Shown piece after piece: positions 22,181 to 33,759 of a stretch of 64,000 nucleotides of DNA. Every line of letters starts with the position of its first letter. The stretch's first letter is position 1. Origin of the DNA: Lolium rigidum (lineage: Eukaryota; Streptophyta; Magnoliopsida; Poales; Poaceae). The notes beneath the pieces were generated by a model. It did not search any database and was not told where the DNA came from. It was given only the letters and a program-made list of their open reading frames with translations. Location of the stretch: the NCBI RefSeq assembly GCF_022539505.1, contig NC_061514.1, positions 333,667,090-333,731,089 of the forward strand. The letters run 5' to 3'. Position numbers and translations under genes: made by a program.

Positions 22181-22855
22181 CTAGCCATCGGAGTGGCCTG
22201 AGGGGCCGGCACCATCATTGGAGCGCATCCGAGCGACATACGCCTTGCGTCGCGCCCGCCGACGAACTTCCACCTCATCTTGCCGCCGCCGGCGTTCGAC
22301 AACCTCGGCCATGGAGGAGTCATAGTGGGCTCTCTTCGCAGCCGCCTCCGTCGCCTCCTCCACCGCCTGCAGGGCGGCGTGGTAGCGGGCCCTGTCCCTA
22401 GCCGTTGCCGCCGCTGCTTCGTCCCTCACGGCGATGGCCTCCTCCAGCTTGCGGTTCTCCCGGTTGACCCGTGCGTGCTCCGGTCCCCTCAACGCGACCG
22501 CGTCCAGGTCGGAGCACATGTATGCCCGCCTCATGGCGAGCGCATCCCTGCGAGCTTGCGCCTCCGCTGCCAGAGCCTGACAGCGATCTGCCGCCATCTC
22601 TGACTGTGCCACCGCGAGCTCCGCGCTGGCCTCGGCGAGCTTCGCCTCGAATTCCACCATGTTGCTGCCTGCCCCTGCCTCTGTAGCGTCAGGGTGAACG
22701 CGCGCCCTTCCGCTTTCGTCTCTGCCTCCACAACCTCCGCCTGTGTCCTCGTCGAACCGCTCCATCGCGCGGAGGGCGGCGAGGTTCGCATCGTCCAGGT
22801 AGACGAGGCGGGCCATCTCAACAAGATGAGCCCGGGTGCGGTTGTGCTCGTCCAT
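22181..22855 (-). CDS. Arg/Ala-rich coiled-coil-like 224-aa protein
   Basis: An uninterrupted minus-strand ORF from ATG at 22853-22855 (MDEHNRTRAHLVEMARLVYL) to a stop near 22181. The middle (about residues 70-200) is dominated by Ala, Arg and Glu in helix-forming patterns such as KLAEASAELAVAQSEMAAD and RRRRQDEVEVRRRARRK, suggesting a long coiled coil with a basic C-terminus. A minus-strand TATATA at 22912-22917 lies about 57 bases upstream of the start, a plausible core promoter. No catalytic domain is recognised. It is probably a gene model carried by a repeat and not a conserved host gene. The frames on the other strand (22280-22603, 22471-22686) are shadows. Confidence 0.5.
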   Translation of the reverse strand: MDEHNRTRAHLVEMARLVYLDDANLAALRAMERFDEDTGGGCGGRDESGRARVHPDATEAGAGSNMVEFEAKLAEASAELAVAQSEMAADRCQALAAEAQARRDALAMRRAYMCSDLDAVALRGPEHARVNRENRKLEEAIAVRDEAAAATARDRARYHAALQAVEEATEAAAKRAHYDSSMAEVVERRRRQDEVEVRRRARRKAYVARMRSNDGAGPSGHSDG

Positions 22856-22911
22856 GGATGAAGGCTAGGGTTAGGTTGAGGTGTGCCCGTATCGCCCACT
22901 AGCGTCCACCA

Positions 22912-22917
22912 TATATA
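22912..22917 (-). promoter_or_regulatory. TATA box for the 224-aa ORF
   Basis: TATATA, in the context CTATATATGG on the minus strand, lies 57 bases before the start codon. The distance fits a plant core promoter with a very short leader. Confidence 0.45.
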
Positions 22918-23190
22918 GCCACGGCGGGGCGCGTAGCGACGTTCACGCGCAGTCTGTTTCCCTCGCGCGCGAAACACACCAATTTGTTGTCCGCGCGTAG
23001 GAACCACCACCCTGGCATGCGAACCAGTAATCGCCAGCGGTAGGCCTCGACAGGACATTAAACCGCCATTACCGAGCTTGATGGTGTCACTGGGAAAAGT
23101 TACGTGTGCACCGCTGGGATACCCCCAACGCAAACAGTCACCACAACCCGTTTGGTGTCCGCGGGCTGATGCAAACGGACACATGTGATC

Positions 23191-24389
23191 AATTATTTTC
23201 TAAGAATACACCTTGAAAAGGTGTATCAATCACATAGAAGAGAGCCAAAGAAGAAAAAGTTTGTGCCGCCAACAAGGGGTGATGGCTCCCCATCAAAGCC
23301 TACTCTCCCGCCTTCCGCGGTAGATCTACAGGATCAGAAAAAGAGAAAAGAGTGCCGCGAAATAGCTTGGCCAGACGCCACCTATTGTTACTTCACCTTG
23401 ATGTTCTCCTTAATGGACCGCTGCGAGGGCGACGCTTCATTGAAGACCACGTCATTTCAGTGCCTCCAGATGCACCAGAAAATGAGGATGATGGTTGTCC
23501 ACATATCTCGCCTATGCGCCGCGGGGCAATGCCGAGACATCCACCACTTAAGAAGCTTTGCGTCTCTATCAGGGAGCCCATCCCCCTCATAGCCCAAGTT
23601 CAGATTTCCCTCGCCACCATGCAGTCAAGAAGCAGGTTAATTTGAGTGTCCGTTTTACATCAGCTCGCTGAAGATGCCTTTATTCGTCAGTTTGACAGAG
23701 ACGATCCCTTCTGCTATGACTTCTACCAGATGATTAACCGCAAATTTGGCTACATGGTCCACACTTTAAACACTGCCATGACCTGCCCTCTCCGCATGTG
23801 CCGGCCAAATACACTGCCGTGTCTTGTGTTGTGCGGATGATCCCGGCTACTTAGAGCATGTAATGGAATAAACTGATGTACTGAGAAGGAAGGTGCGAGT
23901 TTTGCTCGAGGTAGAGCTGCGTATTGTTCGAGAGTGACATACATCATCTCTCCCCCATCTCGCGCCACAAAAAATGTGCACTGGCCACCTGAAAAGGAAA
24001 CAGCGGATGTTCCGACGAATCATACGATCCATGCTGACTAGTGACTATTTAACGTGCTCATGCATGCAACTGCACATGCCCCATCTAGGAAAAAAAGGGT
24101 CAGCTTGCTTATTGCTGCAAGGTCATAAATTCCAAACAAAACAAACACCCGTCTGGTCGAAACAAGCTATGTCAGACACGAGACTTCAACTGATAGGTCC
24201 ACACTCGCACAAACCTGACGCACTCTGTGGTATGCTACAACCTGTGCAGATGTTTTACAGACAGTGTATGCTAATTAGACCTGTTGAGGGGATAGTACAT
24301 TACATCCAGACCGAATCTAAATGATGACCTACGGCAGCCAAAGGGGGGGCACTACCACCGGTGGCTACACCATATTTTGCTAAGACCAA
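23191..24389. other. Unassigned low-copy-looking DNA
   Basis: Several short frames (23185-23592 +, 23352-23645 +, 23974-24324 +) with no shared domain and no consistent strand. Composition is mixed and no LTR, terminal repeat or poly-A end was seen. It may be degraded LINE or gene sequence. Nothing can be claimed. Confidence 0.35.
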
Positions 24390-26120
24390 ATTGTGGGAAG
24401 TTTCTCTCTTATAATTTGCTGCAAAGATATCATATATTGTAGATTTACTTCCTAGGCTTGCCGACACTCTTTAGTGTAGTCATCTATTCTGTAGAGTGTG
24501 CCTTAGAGGAACACAAAAACAAGGGTGGAGTCTTGAAGCTGAATATCCTAAGCCATAAAGAGTTCTAACGAGGTGTGTAACTTGTAGAAATTCCGTAGAT
24601 GGTATATGTTGACACGAAGCTAGCATAGGCTAAACTTTACTATGCCAAGCCTAAGGTAAGCTGGATTGCTTTATTGAGAATTATGAGCATGTTCCATATC
24701 TCTCTTGTCATGCTTAAATAGGAAAAGTATTACATTGACGTTTGATAAGATGTGATACAACAACAAGATGCTTTCATGTAGTTCAATGTTGCCATAAAGA
24801 GCACATGTGTGTTCATGTACTGTTGTGAACATCTCCTTCCTCAGTGAACAAGCTTCATGGTAGATGTTTTGGATTTCACATTGTAGTTTCCCTTGATTCA
24901 TTGTATCAAGCCACATCATCACTAAAGAGCAGAAATTAAATATAACTAATTAAGCAACCATTAGGGAGTACTTCCTGAGATCCATAATATCACAAACTAA
25001 AATCACGACATTTAGGGCTCCTTTGACTCATAGGATAGAAAAAACATAGGAATAGAAAAAAACATAAGATTGGGATGTCATGCTTAATTAAATCCTATGA
25101 AAATATAAAATGTGTTTGATTGTAGCAAAAGAATTTTGATGATGTATGACCTAATGTTTTTTTCTATAAAATTTACACTAGAAATTTTAATAGGATTAGT
25201 TTCTATAAAAATATGTTCCTATGAATCAAATAACTTTTGTAGGAATTTTTTCTACAGAATCTAAATCCTACACAAATCCTATGAATAAAAAGGATCCTTA
25301 TTATTAATCAAAGGAATTAATAGTAGTTGGTAGGATGCATGGTACCATCATGTTCATGCATGGATGGTGACTAAAATATTTTCATTGCTGATGAGGGGTT
25401 CCATGCATAGCTGGTCGGGCACCTGATCTTGATACACATGAAATAATCTACGGATTCCAAAGCTCTGAAAGATATGTCCAAGCCATGGTCAGAATTTCTC
25501 TTCACATCGCTATGATTTGGCTCGTTTGCTCAATGGATGTGATGTTGTATGAGTATGCGGTTGTCTCCACATGTCCAATAATCGGCACGGATAAGTATAG
25601 AGTTCACCTGGTTTAACACCTCATATAAGATGTAGTTTTCCTTGGGCAGAAATGCATCTGAGGTGAACAACAAGAACATACGGCCGAAGAGTAGTGCTCA
25701 CTATCTTCTCACACGAGTCAAAGAGAGAGTTTGCTAGTTGTCGATTCCCCTTTGATCTAAAGAAGTCGCGGAGTTGGAATCTCCTCCCGTTGAAGTCAGC
25801 ACCATATTTCAACAACTTAATTTTTATATCGGGGCAAAATTGGGCCTCTGATTTTGTCTCATATTTATTGTAGTAGTTTATGTTGAACTCTAGTTGTCTT
25901 ATTTGTATAATAGCTTATAACTCATGAGTCAATATGACAAATTGTGGGAAGTTTCTCTCTTGTAAATCCCTGCAGAGATTTGATATGTTGTAGATTTACA
26001 ATAAAAGTGTCAACATAAGTTTCTTACGCTTGCCGACACTCTTTACTATAGTCAACCTTTTTGTAGAGTGTGTCTTGGAGGAGCAAAAAACAAGGGTGGA
26101 GTCTTGACGCTGAATATCCC
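24390..26120 (+). repeat. Repeat unit R3 (alpha type) with leading partial unit
   Basis: Bases 24390-24560 repeat the end of an R unit (GGGAAGTTTCTCTC and GGTGGAGTCTTGA). The full alpha unit follows: CTTTACTATGCC at about 24636, the CCTTTGATT MITE, GGTACCATCATG at about 25341, GGGCACCTGATC at about 25418, ACATGTCCAATAATCGGC at about 25569, and the same end landmarks at about 25945 and 26094. It matches R1 over its length. Confidence 0.75.
25015..25298. mobile_element. MITE with CCTTTGATT termini, second copy
   Basis: Same element as at 6939-7220 and at the same position within its R unit. The right end is degraded (CCTATGAATAAAAAGG). Confidence 0.5.
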
Positions 26121-26254
26121 AAGGCACTGATTCATAGTAAACCACCAAAGAGGTATCTAAACACAAGAATAATTGAGATTAAACGATACCTGTTCGAGAT
26201 TAGGGGTATGATGGCTGAGATTAAATGATACCACGATACCTCTTCGGGGCGATA

Positions 26255-26985
26255 AGGAAAAAATAGCGCGCTAAAAAATATAGCGTGATCTTCCAAAATA
26301 CGCTATGAAGATTATAACGTGCTAAGCGCGCTATTTTACAAAATAGCGTTTCACAAAAAAGTTAAAAATAACAAATGTAGTATGCATACTAAGGATTTCA
26401 GCAGCTCAAAATTTATTCACATCACAACGATCAACAAACTAAATTGACAAAGTACTGATCGCACTAAAAGATAAAGATTTGTAAGTTCAACAAGTAGACA
26501 AGTGGACAAGTAGATAACTAATTAATCTGCCAACATGCAAACAATTAAAGAGCCGGCTACAGTAATTAATTAAAATGAGATGAACTAGATAGATAATGCA
26601 TCCAGTCATCATCTGATTCAGAAGAAGAACCGCATACTGCAGCTCATCATAATGAAAAACTAGAAGCAACTTCTTTTTCTTAGGCAGATTGCATCAGTAG
26701 CTTTTACTCATTGTGATGTTGATTCTTCTTCTTCTTCTTCAACATACACGCGTCGTGTGAGGAGGAGTGGGAATTGTCGATGTTAATGGGGATTTCGGAA
26801 CCTCGTGGGCCGCTATAACGCTACGAAAAATAGCGCCACTATAACGCTACGAAAAATAGTGCGCATAGCGCGCTAATAACGTGAATAGTGCCATAGCGAG
26901 CCAAATGTGCATAGCGTAGCGTTCACTTTCCAAATAGGCTATAGCGCTGCTATAGCCCCGAAATAGCTCGCTATTTTTTTTCGTT
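26255..26985. mobile_element. hAT-type MITE, 731 bp
   Basis: Flanked by a perfect 8-bp direct repeat GGGCGATA (26247-26254 and 26986-26993), the target duplication length of hAT transposons. The inner ends are imperfect inverted repeats: AGGAAAAAATAGCGCGCTA on the left, and the reverse complement of TAGCTCGCTATTTTTTTTCG on the right. Subterminal AATAGCG-type motifs recur many times on both sides (TAGCGCGCTA, AAATAGCG, CTATAACGCTA). No transposase ORF is present; a helper would have to act in trans. Confidence 0.75.
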
Positions 26986-27049
26986 GGGCGATACACTGTT
27001 TCGAGATTTGGGGATCTATGGAACCACAAACCTTCGTAGTACTAACCCA

Positions 27050-28091
27050 ATCATGAATTCAAGTTGCACGTGAAGACCCTGAAGTAGAGTTGATCTCTAG
27101 TCTAGCATCATGACGTTGTTACTTTCCGAAATCCACAAAGTTAGAGCAATCGAAAATTCTGATGCTTCCAAGTCCTATTATGTATATATGTGGGTCTCAA
27201 TGGCATTACGAAAGTAGTTCTAACTAAGTGCGAAACTTTTTGAAATTCCATACATGGTGTATGTTAAAATGAAGCTAGTTCCGACTAAGCTTTACTATGC
27301 CAAGCCTCGGGTAAGCCAGATGGCTTCGTTGAGGATTATGAGCATGTTCCATCTCTCTTCTCATGTTTAAATAGGAATAATATTACATTGATGTTTGATA
27401 CAATGTGGCAGAACAACCAGATGCTTTCATGTAGTTTAATGTTGCCATAAAGTGCACATGTGTGCTCACATACAGCTGTGAACATCCTCTCCCTCAATGA
27501 ACAAGCTTCCTGGTAGATGTTTTGGTAGTATATATTTCACATTACAGCTTTTCTTCGATTCATTGTATCAAGCAGCATCATCACTAACGAGCAGAAATAG
27601 AACTAAACAACCATTAGTGAGTACTCCCTCCGATCCATAACAAACTAAAATCACGACGAATGTAGTATTAGTAGTCGATAGGATGCATGGTACCATCATG
27701 TTACCCATGGACGGTGACTAAATATTTTGTTTGCTGATGATGAGAGGTTCCATGCATAGCTGGGCACCTGATCTTGATACGCACGAAGCAACCCACGAAT
27801 TCCAAAGCTCGTGGCCGCCATGGCCCATGATTCTTTTGGCCTCGCTATGATTTGGCTCGTTTAAAGCCCCATGGCTATGATGTTGTATGCGTATGCGGTT
27901 AGTTGCCTCCACATGTCCAATAATCGCCATGGATAAGTATAGAGCTCGCCTGGTGAAATGCAGATTTTCTTTGGGCAGAAATGCAGCTTAGGTGAACAAC
28001 GTTTAACCATTCCAAGATGGAACGAACAAAGATGATGCTAAGGTAAGACAGTGAAACGGATTCGTGAGGTGGCGTCTGATATCTCAAGGGC
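27050..28091 (+). repeat. Repeat unit R4 (beta type) leading into the UGT tail
   Basis: Starts with the beta landmark GTCTAGCATCATGACGTTG (about 27101) and continues through CTTTACTATGCC, GGTACCATCATG, GGGCACCTGATC and ACATGTCCAATAATCGCCATGG. It then joins a UGT coding tail at 28092. R3 plus R4 repeats the order R1 plus R2. Confidence 0.72.
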
Positions 28092-28179
28092 GCTTGGGGA
28101 CGCTGTGTGCGCCGCCCATGACAACGGCGGGTCGTCGAGCCGGGACATGGACGACCTTGTCGCGTATGTGACGAGGTGA
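28092..28179 (+). pseudogene. UGT C-terminal tail, second copy
   Basis: Only the last 88 bases of the coding region survive, from the LGDAVCAAH segment to the TGA at 28177-28179, plus the 3' flank. The sequence is almost identical to 5855-5942 with a few substitutions (GGCAACGGC against GACAACGGC). The donor-binding PSPG box is missing. It is a non-functional remnant that proves the UGT locus was duplicated. Confidence 0.85.
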
Positions 28180-28539
28180 CCGATAGATACGCGATGGATC
28201 ACTAACTGTGGAGCTGGAGTTAAACATTCATCGTTCTTGAAGCTTTTGATTCGAACCAGTACTCACTGAAAGGCAACCGACCACATATTGTGATCTATCA
28301 GTACTGATCTTCTTCTTTGTTCAGAGGTATCGGTGGTGCTTCCTCCATGTTGCACACAGATAGACCACGCCCACAAAACTATGAAATGTTTTCCAAAAAA
28401 TTGGTCTTATTGAAACTAGATGCGTCTACTATGCCACGTATTCAAGTCCTAATTCGATGACACAATGAATAAAAAAATAAGAAGGCAAATCCGGTTAAAT
28501 AAAGTAGAGTACTGAAATCCAAGTATGATGTGCATAATA

Positions 28540-28753
28540 CTCTCTATATTCCATAAAACAAGGCATATAAAAAATCAACATCTACTAAGTTTGACAAACT
28601 ATATAGAAAAACCATGAACATTCACAACACCAAATCAATATCATTCACCATAAAATATATTCTCACAATATAATTATCCAATATTATTTGCTCAAATTTA
28701 GAGAACGTTGATTTTTAACTGAATTTATATGCCCCGTTCTAAAATGGAGGTAG
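28540..28753. mobile_element. Stowaway-type MITE, complete, 214 bp
   Basis: Begins CTCTCTATATTCCATAAAAC after TA (28538-28539) and ends with TTCTAAAATGGAGGTAG before TA (28754-28755). The terminal repeats are imperfect. It lies in the duplicated UGT 3' flank; the other copy (6339-6530) has lost its right end. Confidence 0.7.
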
Positions 28754-28766
28754 TATATATTTGATA

Positions 28767-28964
28767 CTCTCTCCATTCCCATAAATAAAACACACACGCT
28801 TCTTAAGAATTAACTTTGATCAAGATTTATCCAAATATATAAGGAATATTTGATAGAAATTGATATTATGTGAAAGTGTTTTTCAATACGAATCCGACGA
28901 CATCTATTTTCTATGACATAAGCAATGAAAAACACTTGCACTTTATTCATAAGAAAGGAGGGAG
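28767..28964. mobile_element. Stowaway-type MITE, 198 bp
   Basis: The left end CTCTCTCCATTCCCATAAATAA and the right end TTATTCATAAGAAAGGAGGGAG are inverted repeats. TA precedes it (28765-28766); the right target base pair has decayed to CA. Absent from the first UGT flank. Confidence 0.65.
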
Positions 28965-29095
28965 CACCGTTTACACTAAATGTTGTTTTTTTATATTATT
29001 ATGTAGCATGGTACATGCATTTTTTCGTTTTGATATATAGTACTTCCAAGCATGAAAAACTTAGACATTATTTTTTAGCTTTGGTGGTGGTGTTA

Positions 29096-29367
29096 GAGCA
29101 TCCACAATGTTGCTAAAAGTCAAATATACCAAGTAATGAAAAATGGCTTTAATGTTAAATGACTAGGTTTACCGCAGTGTGTAGATTGCCAAAAGAATCA
29201 ATATTCTCTCTCGTGGCCCACAACAAAGAGAGAGACAAGAGGGGGGATAAGTTTGGATATAGGAGCAACTGCTTGCTCCCACGTCCTAATATTTGGCTAT
29301 GACAATGCTCTCTACAATGGTGGGAACCAATGCCAAAAGCTAAATTTGGCATACACTATAGCTGCCC
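29096..29367. mobile_element. Harbinger-type MITE, 272 bp
   Basis: Flanked by TTA on both sides (29093-29095 and 29368-29370). The left end is GAGCATCCACAATG; the right end reverse-complements to GGGCAGCTATAGTG. A TTA target duplication and GAGCATCC-type ends are usual for Tourist/Harbinger MITEs. No ORF. Confidence 0.6.
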
Positions 29368-29436
29368 TTAGTGCATAAAACATAGTAGGTCTAAGCATGG
29401 AAATGTAGAACATGGTGGTGATAGAGAACATTTTTA

Positions 29437-30100
29437 CTACCTCCATTTTAAAATATAAGACGTTTTGGTACCTACCAAAACATTTTCTTATTTGGAATAT
29501 AGGAACTAGCTTTCATTGAACTCACATGGAAATTTATAAGGCGTATTGTTGAACTAAATGTCGGTGGTCGTACCGATTTTGCATTTATCCCAAGCAAAAC
29601 ATAAGACTGCAATCACGAAACATGTCGAAGGTTTGTCAAAATTCTAATGTATCAACATGTTTCGTGAAACGGATGGATTATTTGCCTTCACTTTTGCGAA
29701 AAGTGCTTTTGACTCCCGAACTCCAGTGCTCTCGCCATTTTATAAAAATTTAAAAATATTTATTATTTATCAAAAAATCTGAAAAATAATTGATACGTCT
29801 CACAATCATGCAAAGTATCAATACAAAATTATTTTTACTTTGTGCTAGAGAAAAATAACAGAATCTGATATGTTTTTGGAGATTTGATAATGACTACTCT
29901 TTTGTCTTTTTTGTGTAGTTTAAAATATAAATATTTAAAATTGATATTTTACATATCTGTGGATACATTATTGCTATATGCAGATTTTTTTTCAGAATTG
30001 TTGAAACTCAAAAATATGATTTTTTTATTTTAAAAACGATATTACTGGTGCCCATGTACACCAAATCTCTGTCCTCACTTTTGGGCAACTATTTTGAACT
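29437..30100. other. Truncated MITE ends and AT-rich MITE-like DNA
   Basis: A single Stowaway-like end (CTACCTCCATTTTAAAATATAAG) starts at 29437 without a clear partner. From about 29690 to 30090 there is an AT-rich segment bounded by GTGCTC-type and CACCAGT-type sequence, possibly another MITE. No gene. The true promoter of the downstream gene may lie at the right end, but no TATA box is obvious. Confidence 0.3.
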
Positions 30101-30249
30101 GGGAGAGTAGCAAAGTTTAGACGAATGAATATTGAGGTGATACACACAAAACGGAAAATATCGCCATCTTATCGCCGAGGAGCCCAAAGGGGAAAAAACC
30201 CCAAAGACACCGCAGCTCTGAACCCCGCCGCCATCCGCCGACCGCCGGG

Positions 30250-33200
30250 ATGCCGAAGCCCGCGGCGTCGTTGGCTTCCCTCCTCCCGCAGCTATGGCAC
30301 CGCCCCTTCTCGCCGCCTCCCCGCCTCCCCCGCGCCCTCTCCTCCTCCTCTTCCTCGCTCCTCACCACCCGCCACATCCCACGCAGCCGCTTCCGCTCCT
30401 CCCCCACCACGCACCTCGGCGCCGCCGCCACCGCGGTAACCACCGCCGCCGACCCTGTGGAAGCCCCAACAGCCAACTTGTAAGCTCCCCTCAACCCTTC
30501 CCTTCTGCTCCCCGAACAGCCTCTCTTCTGCAGGCAATACACTGATGAAATTGGTATCTACTGCACTGCAGGTACCCACTGTACGACAGGCTTCTGCCTT
30601 GCCCGTCGCAAGATTTCCCTCCGAGGATTGAGCACCTCGTCGCGCGGAAAGACGAGGTCGCCGGAGACTTCATCTCCAGGTCCCTCAGCCTCCCTCCTCT
30701 GTAAGCACTCAAATGCACAATCTGTAACACCAGCAGCTTAGTGGAAGGTGAAATGCATAGGCCGGCGCGCGAGTGATTTAGTAACATTGTGGGTGTGAAG
30801 GTATGTTGCAGATCTCATCAAGTTTGGGGCTGTGTACTATGCTCTTGTGGCGCCGCAGCCGCCTCCGTACGCTGATCCTGCGCATGTCAGGATCTTTAGA
30901 GAGGTGACCGAGCCTTCCCTTCTGCGCCGGAGGGCGTCCATTAAAGGGAAGACCGTGAGGGAGGCTCAGAAGACGTTCCGGGTGACGGACCCCAGCCAGC
31001 ACCTTGAGGCCGGCACCTATCTGCGGGTTCATGTGCATCCCAAACGGTTCCCCAGGTAATTTTACTGAAGGTATTTTTATCTGCTAGGATGACCACTGTC
31101 TGTTTCCCACTGTGAACTGTTGTGATGCTTACTGACCAAATATTGTCAGGAATTATGAAATTGACTGGAAATCCAGGGTAGTGGCTACCACTGATAGCTA
31201 TGTTGTCCTCAATAAGCCAGCTGCAACCGCAGTATGATTCTCTTTCCTTCCCTTTTGATCCTTCTATTTGCATCTATCGTAGATTTCCAAGGCCATGCTT
31301 ATATAAGAATTCACAGTACTGATTATGTTTCTGCAAGTAACAATCTTGTATGTCTAATTTACCTTAGCATATTATGTGTGGCTTTCAAGTTTCCACTGAC
31401 CATGTAATCAATCTACTTCACTAAATGAGGGCTTCATAAAACTGAGCTGTGACTAAATGGTGGCCTCATAATATTTAAAATAACTGCTCCTTCTGTCCCA
31501 TGAAACACGTCTGAGATTTGTCTAAATTTTAATGTATCTAGACAGTAAATAGCCATATTAGATACATCCGAATTTTGACAAATGTCTGACATGTTTCATA
31601 GGCCGGAGGGAGTACATACCAATGATGCATGCAAGGGATTACACTAGCATAATACCAGATTATTTGTGAAACAAGATTTTTGTGTTGAGTTTCAGTTCTT
31701 GGACTTTCATAGGCCATGGCGCACGGCTAGAAGTTTAAGGGTCCAAAGTCCAAACTAATATCCTTTGATAATTTTCAATGTGTAGGTAGGAGGATCAACT
31801 GATAACATTGAGGAATCCTGTGTGGTATTTACTTCGCGTGCATTAGGACTAGAGAGCCCTTTAATGACAACCCATCAGATTGACAACTGTTCCGAGGGCT
31901 GGTTCGTCTTTTACCAACTTACTTATATATAAACCGCATGTTGTACAGTGCAAATAACTAACCCCATCCTTTCCCTTAATTTGAGAATTTGCAGTGTGGT
32001 ATTGTCTAAAACCAAGGAATTCTGCTCAGTTTTCCATGGATTGATAAGGGTACATTCTTTTATTCCTCACAATAGCATGATGCTCCATGTGAACTGCTAG
32101 TCACAGTGTTAAGTTTTCCTTCTGCAACAGGAAAGACAGGTTAAGAAACTTTATCTCGCACTTACAACAGGACCCGTGTCTCCAGGAATAATTACTCATT
32201 ACATGCGTCCTCTTAATCGTGCCCCCCGACTAGTTTCAGAAGGTAATCCCTGAATTGTAGTTTCTTGCTTCTAGTATCGTTGAGTGTTTAAATTATTGGC
32301 TCCAGTTCCAGTTAACATGTATTTAGGTTGCCATTCGCAAACATATTAGAGTTCAGGTTAAATCCCTCACTAAGCATATATATGCAGTAAGGTCAATAAC
32401 CGACCATCATTAAATCGAACCACTTGTCATTAATTTGTTAGAGATCAGTCAATGGTTTGCATATAAGACTGGTAGTACTTCTTTACTTGTATGTCTTTTT
32501 TGTGCATTGCCTTCCCCGTGACCACTCATTTGTTTGTTTCAGTGCCTGTTTGGCTGTTAAAGATTTATAAGCAGTCCTTAGTCTGACTAAAACTAGTACG
32601 CTGTTTAAACGTCTACCCTGACCGTTAGTTAGTGTCTAAAGTTATATTGTCTTACCCTTGGATAGTATACCAGCCATGCATAGATAACCTGCTGCTGTCC
32701 TTATATCAGTAATTAATGCTTTTCTTATACTTTGCCAGATCATATTGGAGGATGGTATCTCTGTCAAATGGAGATATTAGAATGTAAGAAGGTTCCATGG
32801 CCAAAACCTTTGATAACAAAAGTCCACAAAGTGGACAACTGTGGGTGGCCCAAACAGGAAGCTGCCTATGAATGTAAGATCAATCTCATGACAGGGAAAA
32901 CTCATCAGGTATTGTATCTTTATTTTTTAAAGTAATTTATTTTTTATTTAAGGTTCATCATTTATCAGTAATGTGTTCCTATTGTATGGAAAGGACACCG
33001 TTAAAGACTTGTTTTTTTTTCTAAAGTAGACTAAGAGACTCAAAACTAACAGGCTAAGAATAGGATACTCTGATATAAACTGTGAAGTACTGTTTGCCTA
33101 TTTCTGCTTTTAATATTTAATGTAATCAGAACATTTACATGGATCGTTTAATGTTGGTAGGAAAGAAAAGCATAATTCTCTGATTCTTCTCATATTCAGA

Positions 33201-33759
33201 ACTGGTATAAGAAGCTCCGTGCGTTTCCTTCTTGATGTTTGGGTGTAGAATAAGTAGTACTGATGTGAATACGTAATTTCTCTTAACCCAACTCTGCAAT
33301 TCTCATCTTGTGTTGTGTCAAAGCCCACTGATGCTTGTGTTTCGAAATTAAACAATTTTCCAATGCACATCTATTTCTTTCATTGCTACATCCTTCTTTA
33401 CAGTGTTGCTTGTAATCACGTCAGTGTGTGATTTGTTATATTCAATGATACAGATAAGAGCGCAACTGGCTGCTATAGGCGCTCCAATCGTAGGGGATTC
33501 TGCATACATGACTGGAGCAATTGCAGCGAAGGCTACCCCGAGTATAAACCCATATGGCAGGGAGAGCTTGAATTACAGCAGCGAAGAGGAAAAGGCTGCT
33601 GCTGTTGAAGCCTGGGTTGCTTGCCATGGCAAGGAGCCAAAATCTGTAATTGGTCTACAAGCATCTGAGATCTCGTGGGACTATGAAGGCGAGCACCACT
33701 ACCACAAGGCAGGGGTCCCATGGTGGCGGCAAGATGCGGTGGAGTCCGACCTGGTCTGA
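30250..33759 (+). CDS. RNA pseudouridine synthase, RluA type, organelle-targeted (PUS6-like)
   Basis: Isomerises uridine to pseudouridine in RNA. Nine exons give an uninterrupted 484-residue protein: 30250-30479, 30572-30700, 30801-31055, 31150-31231, 31786-31901, 31995-32049, 32131-32242, 32739-32908, 33454-33759. All eight introns are GT-AG and the phases agree. The N-terminus is rich in Ser, Arg and Pro without acidic residues over about 60 residues, fitting a chloroplast or mitochondrial transit peptide. Residues about 115-200 form an S4-like region. Catalytic motif HQIDNCSEG puts the catalytic Asp at residue 265 (GAC 31882-31884). The third motif, GKTHQIRAQLAAIG...VGDSAY, is split by intron 8 at about residue 383. 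Layout matches plant RNA pseudouridine synthase 6, chloroplastic. Homology is strong; the exact number within the family is inferred. The ATG is chosen because it opens the transit peptide in frame. The only intact host gene of the window. Confidence 0.92.
31487..31612. mobile_element. Stowaway MITE in intron 4
   Basis: CTCCTTCTGTCCCATGAAACA on the left is inverted against TGTTTCATAGGCCGGAGGGAG on the right, with TA after the right end (31613-31614). The left TA has decayed. It sits in intron 4 of the pseudouridine synthase, away from both splice sites. Confidence 0.75.

Larger units (their letters stand above)
21862..23190 (-). mobile_element. Candidate non-autonomous DNA transposon with a cargo gene
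   Basis: A discrete unit containing a TATA box, a 224-codon ORF and GC-rich flanks. The outer regions carry related segments in opposite orientation: GACGTAAACGCAGC on the left, and the reverse complement of GCAAACGGACACATGTG on the right. A clean terminal repeat and target duplication could not be defined, so the boundaries are estimates. Its organisation (TATA, short leader, Arg/Ala-rich coiled-coil-like ORF, no transposase) resembles the Harbinger-type element at 35330-36981. Confidence 0.4.

Noticed and set aside
30117..30579. Antisense Gly/Arg-rich frames over exon 1 of the pseudouridine synthase
   Set aside because: They are reverse translations of the Ser/Pro-rich transit peptide region; the spliced plus-strand gene explains the sequence.
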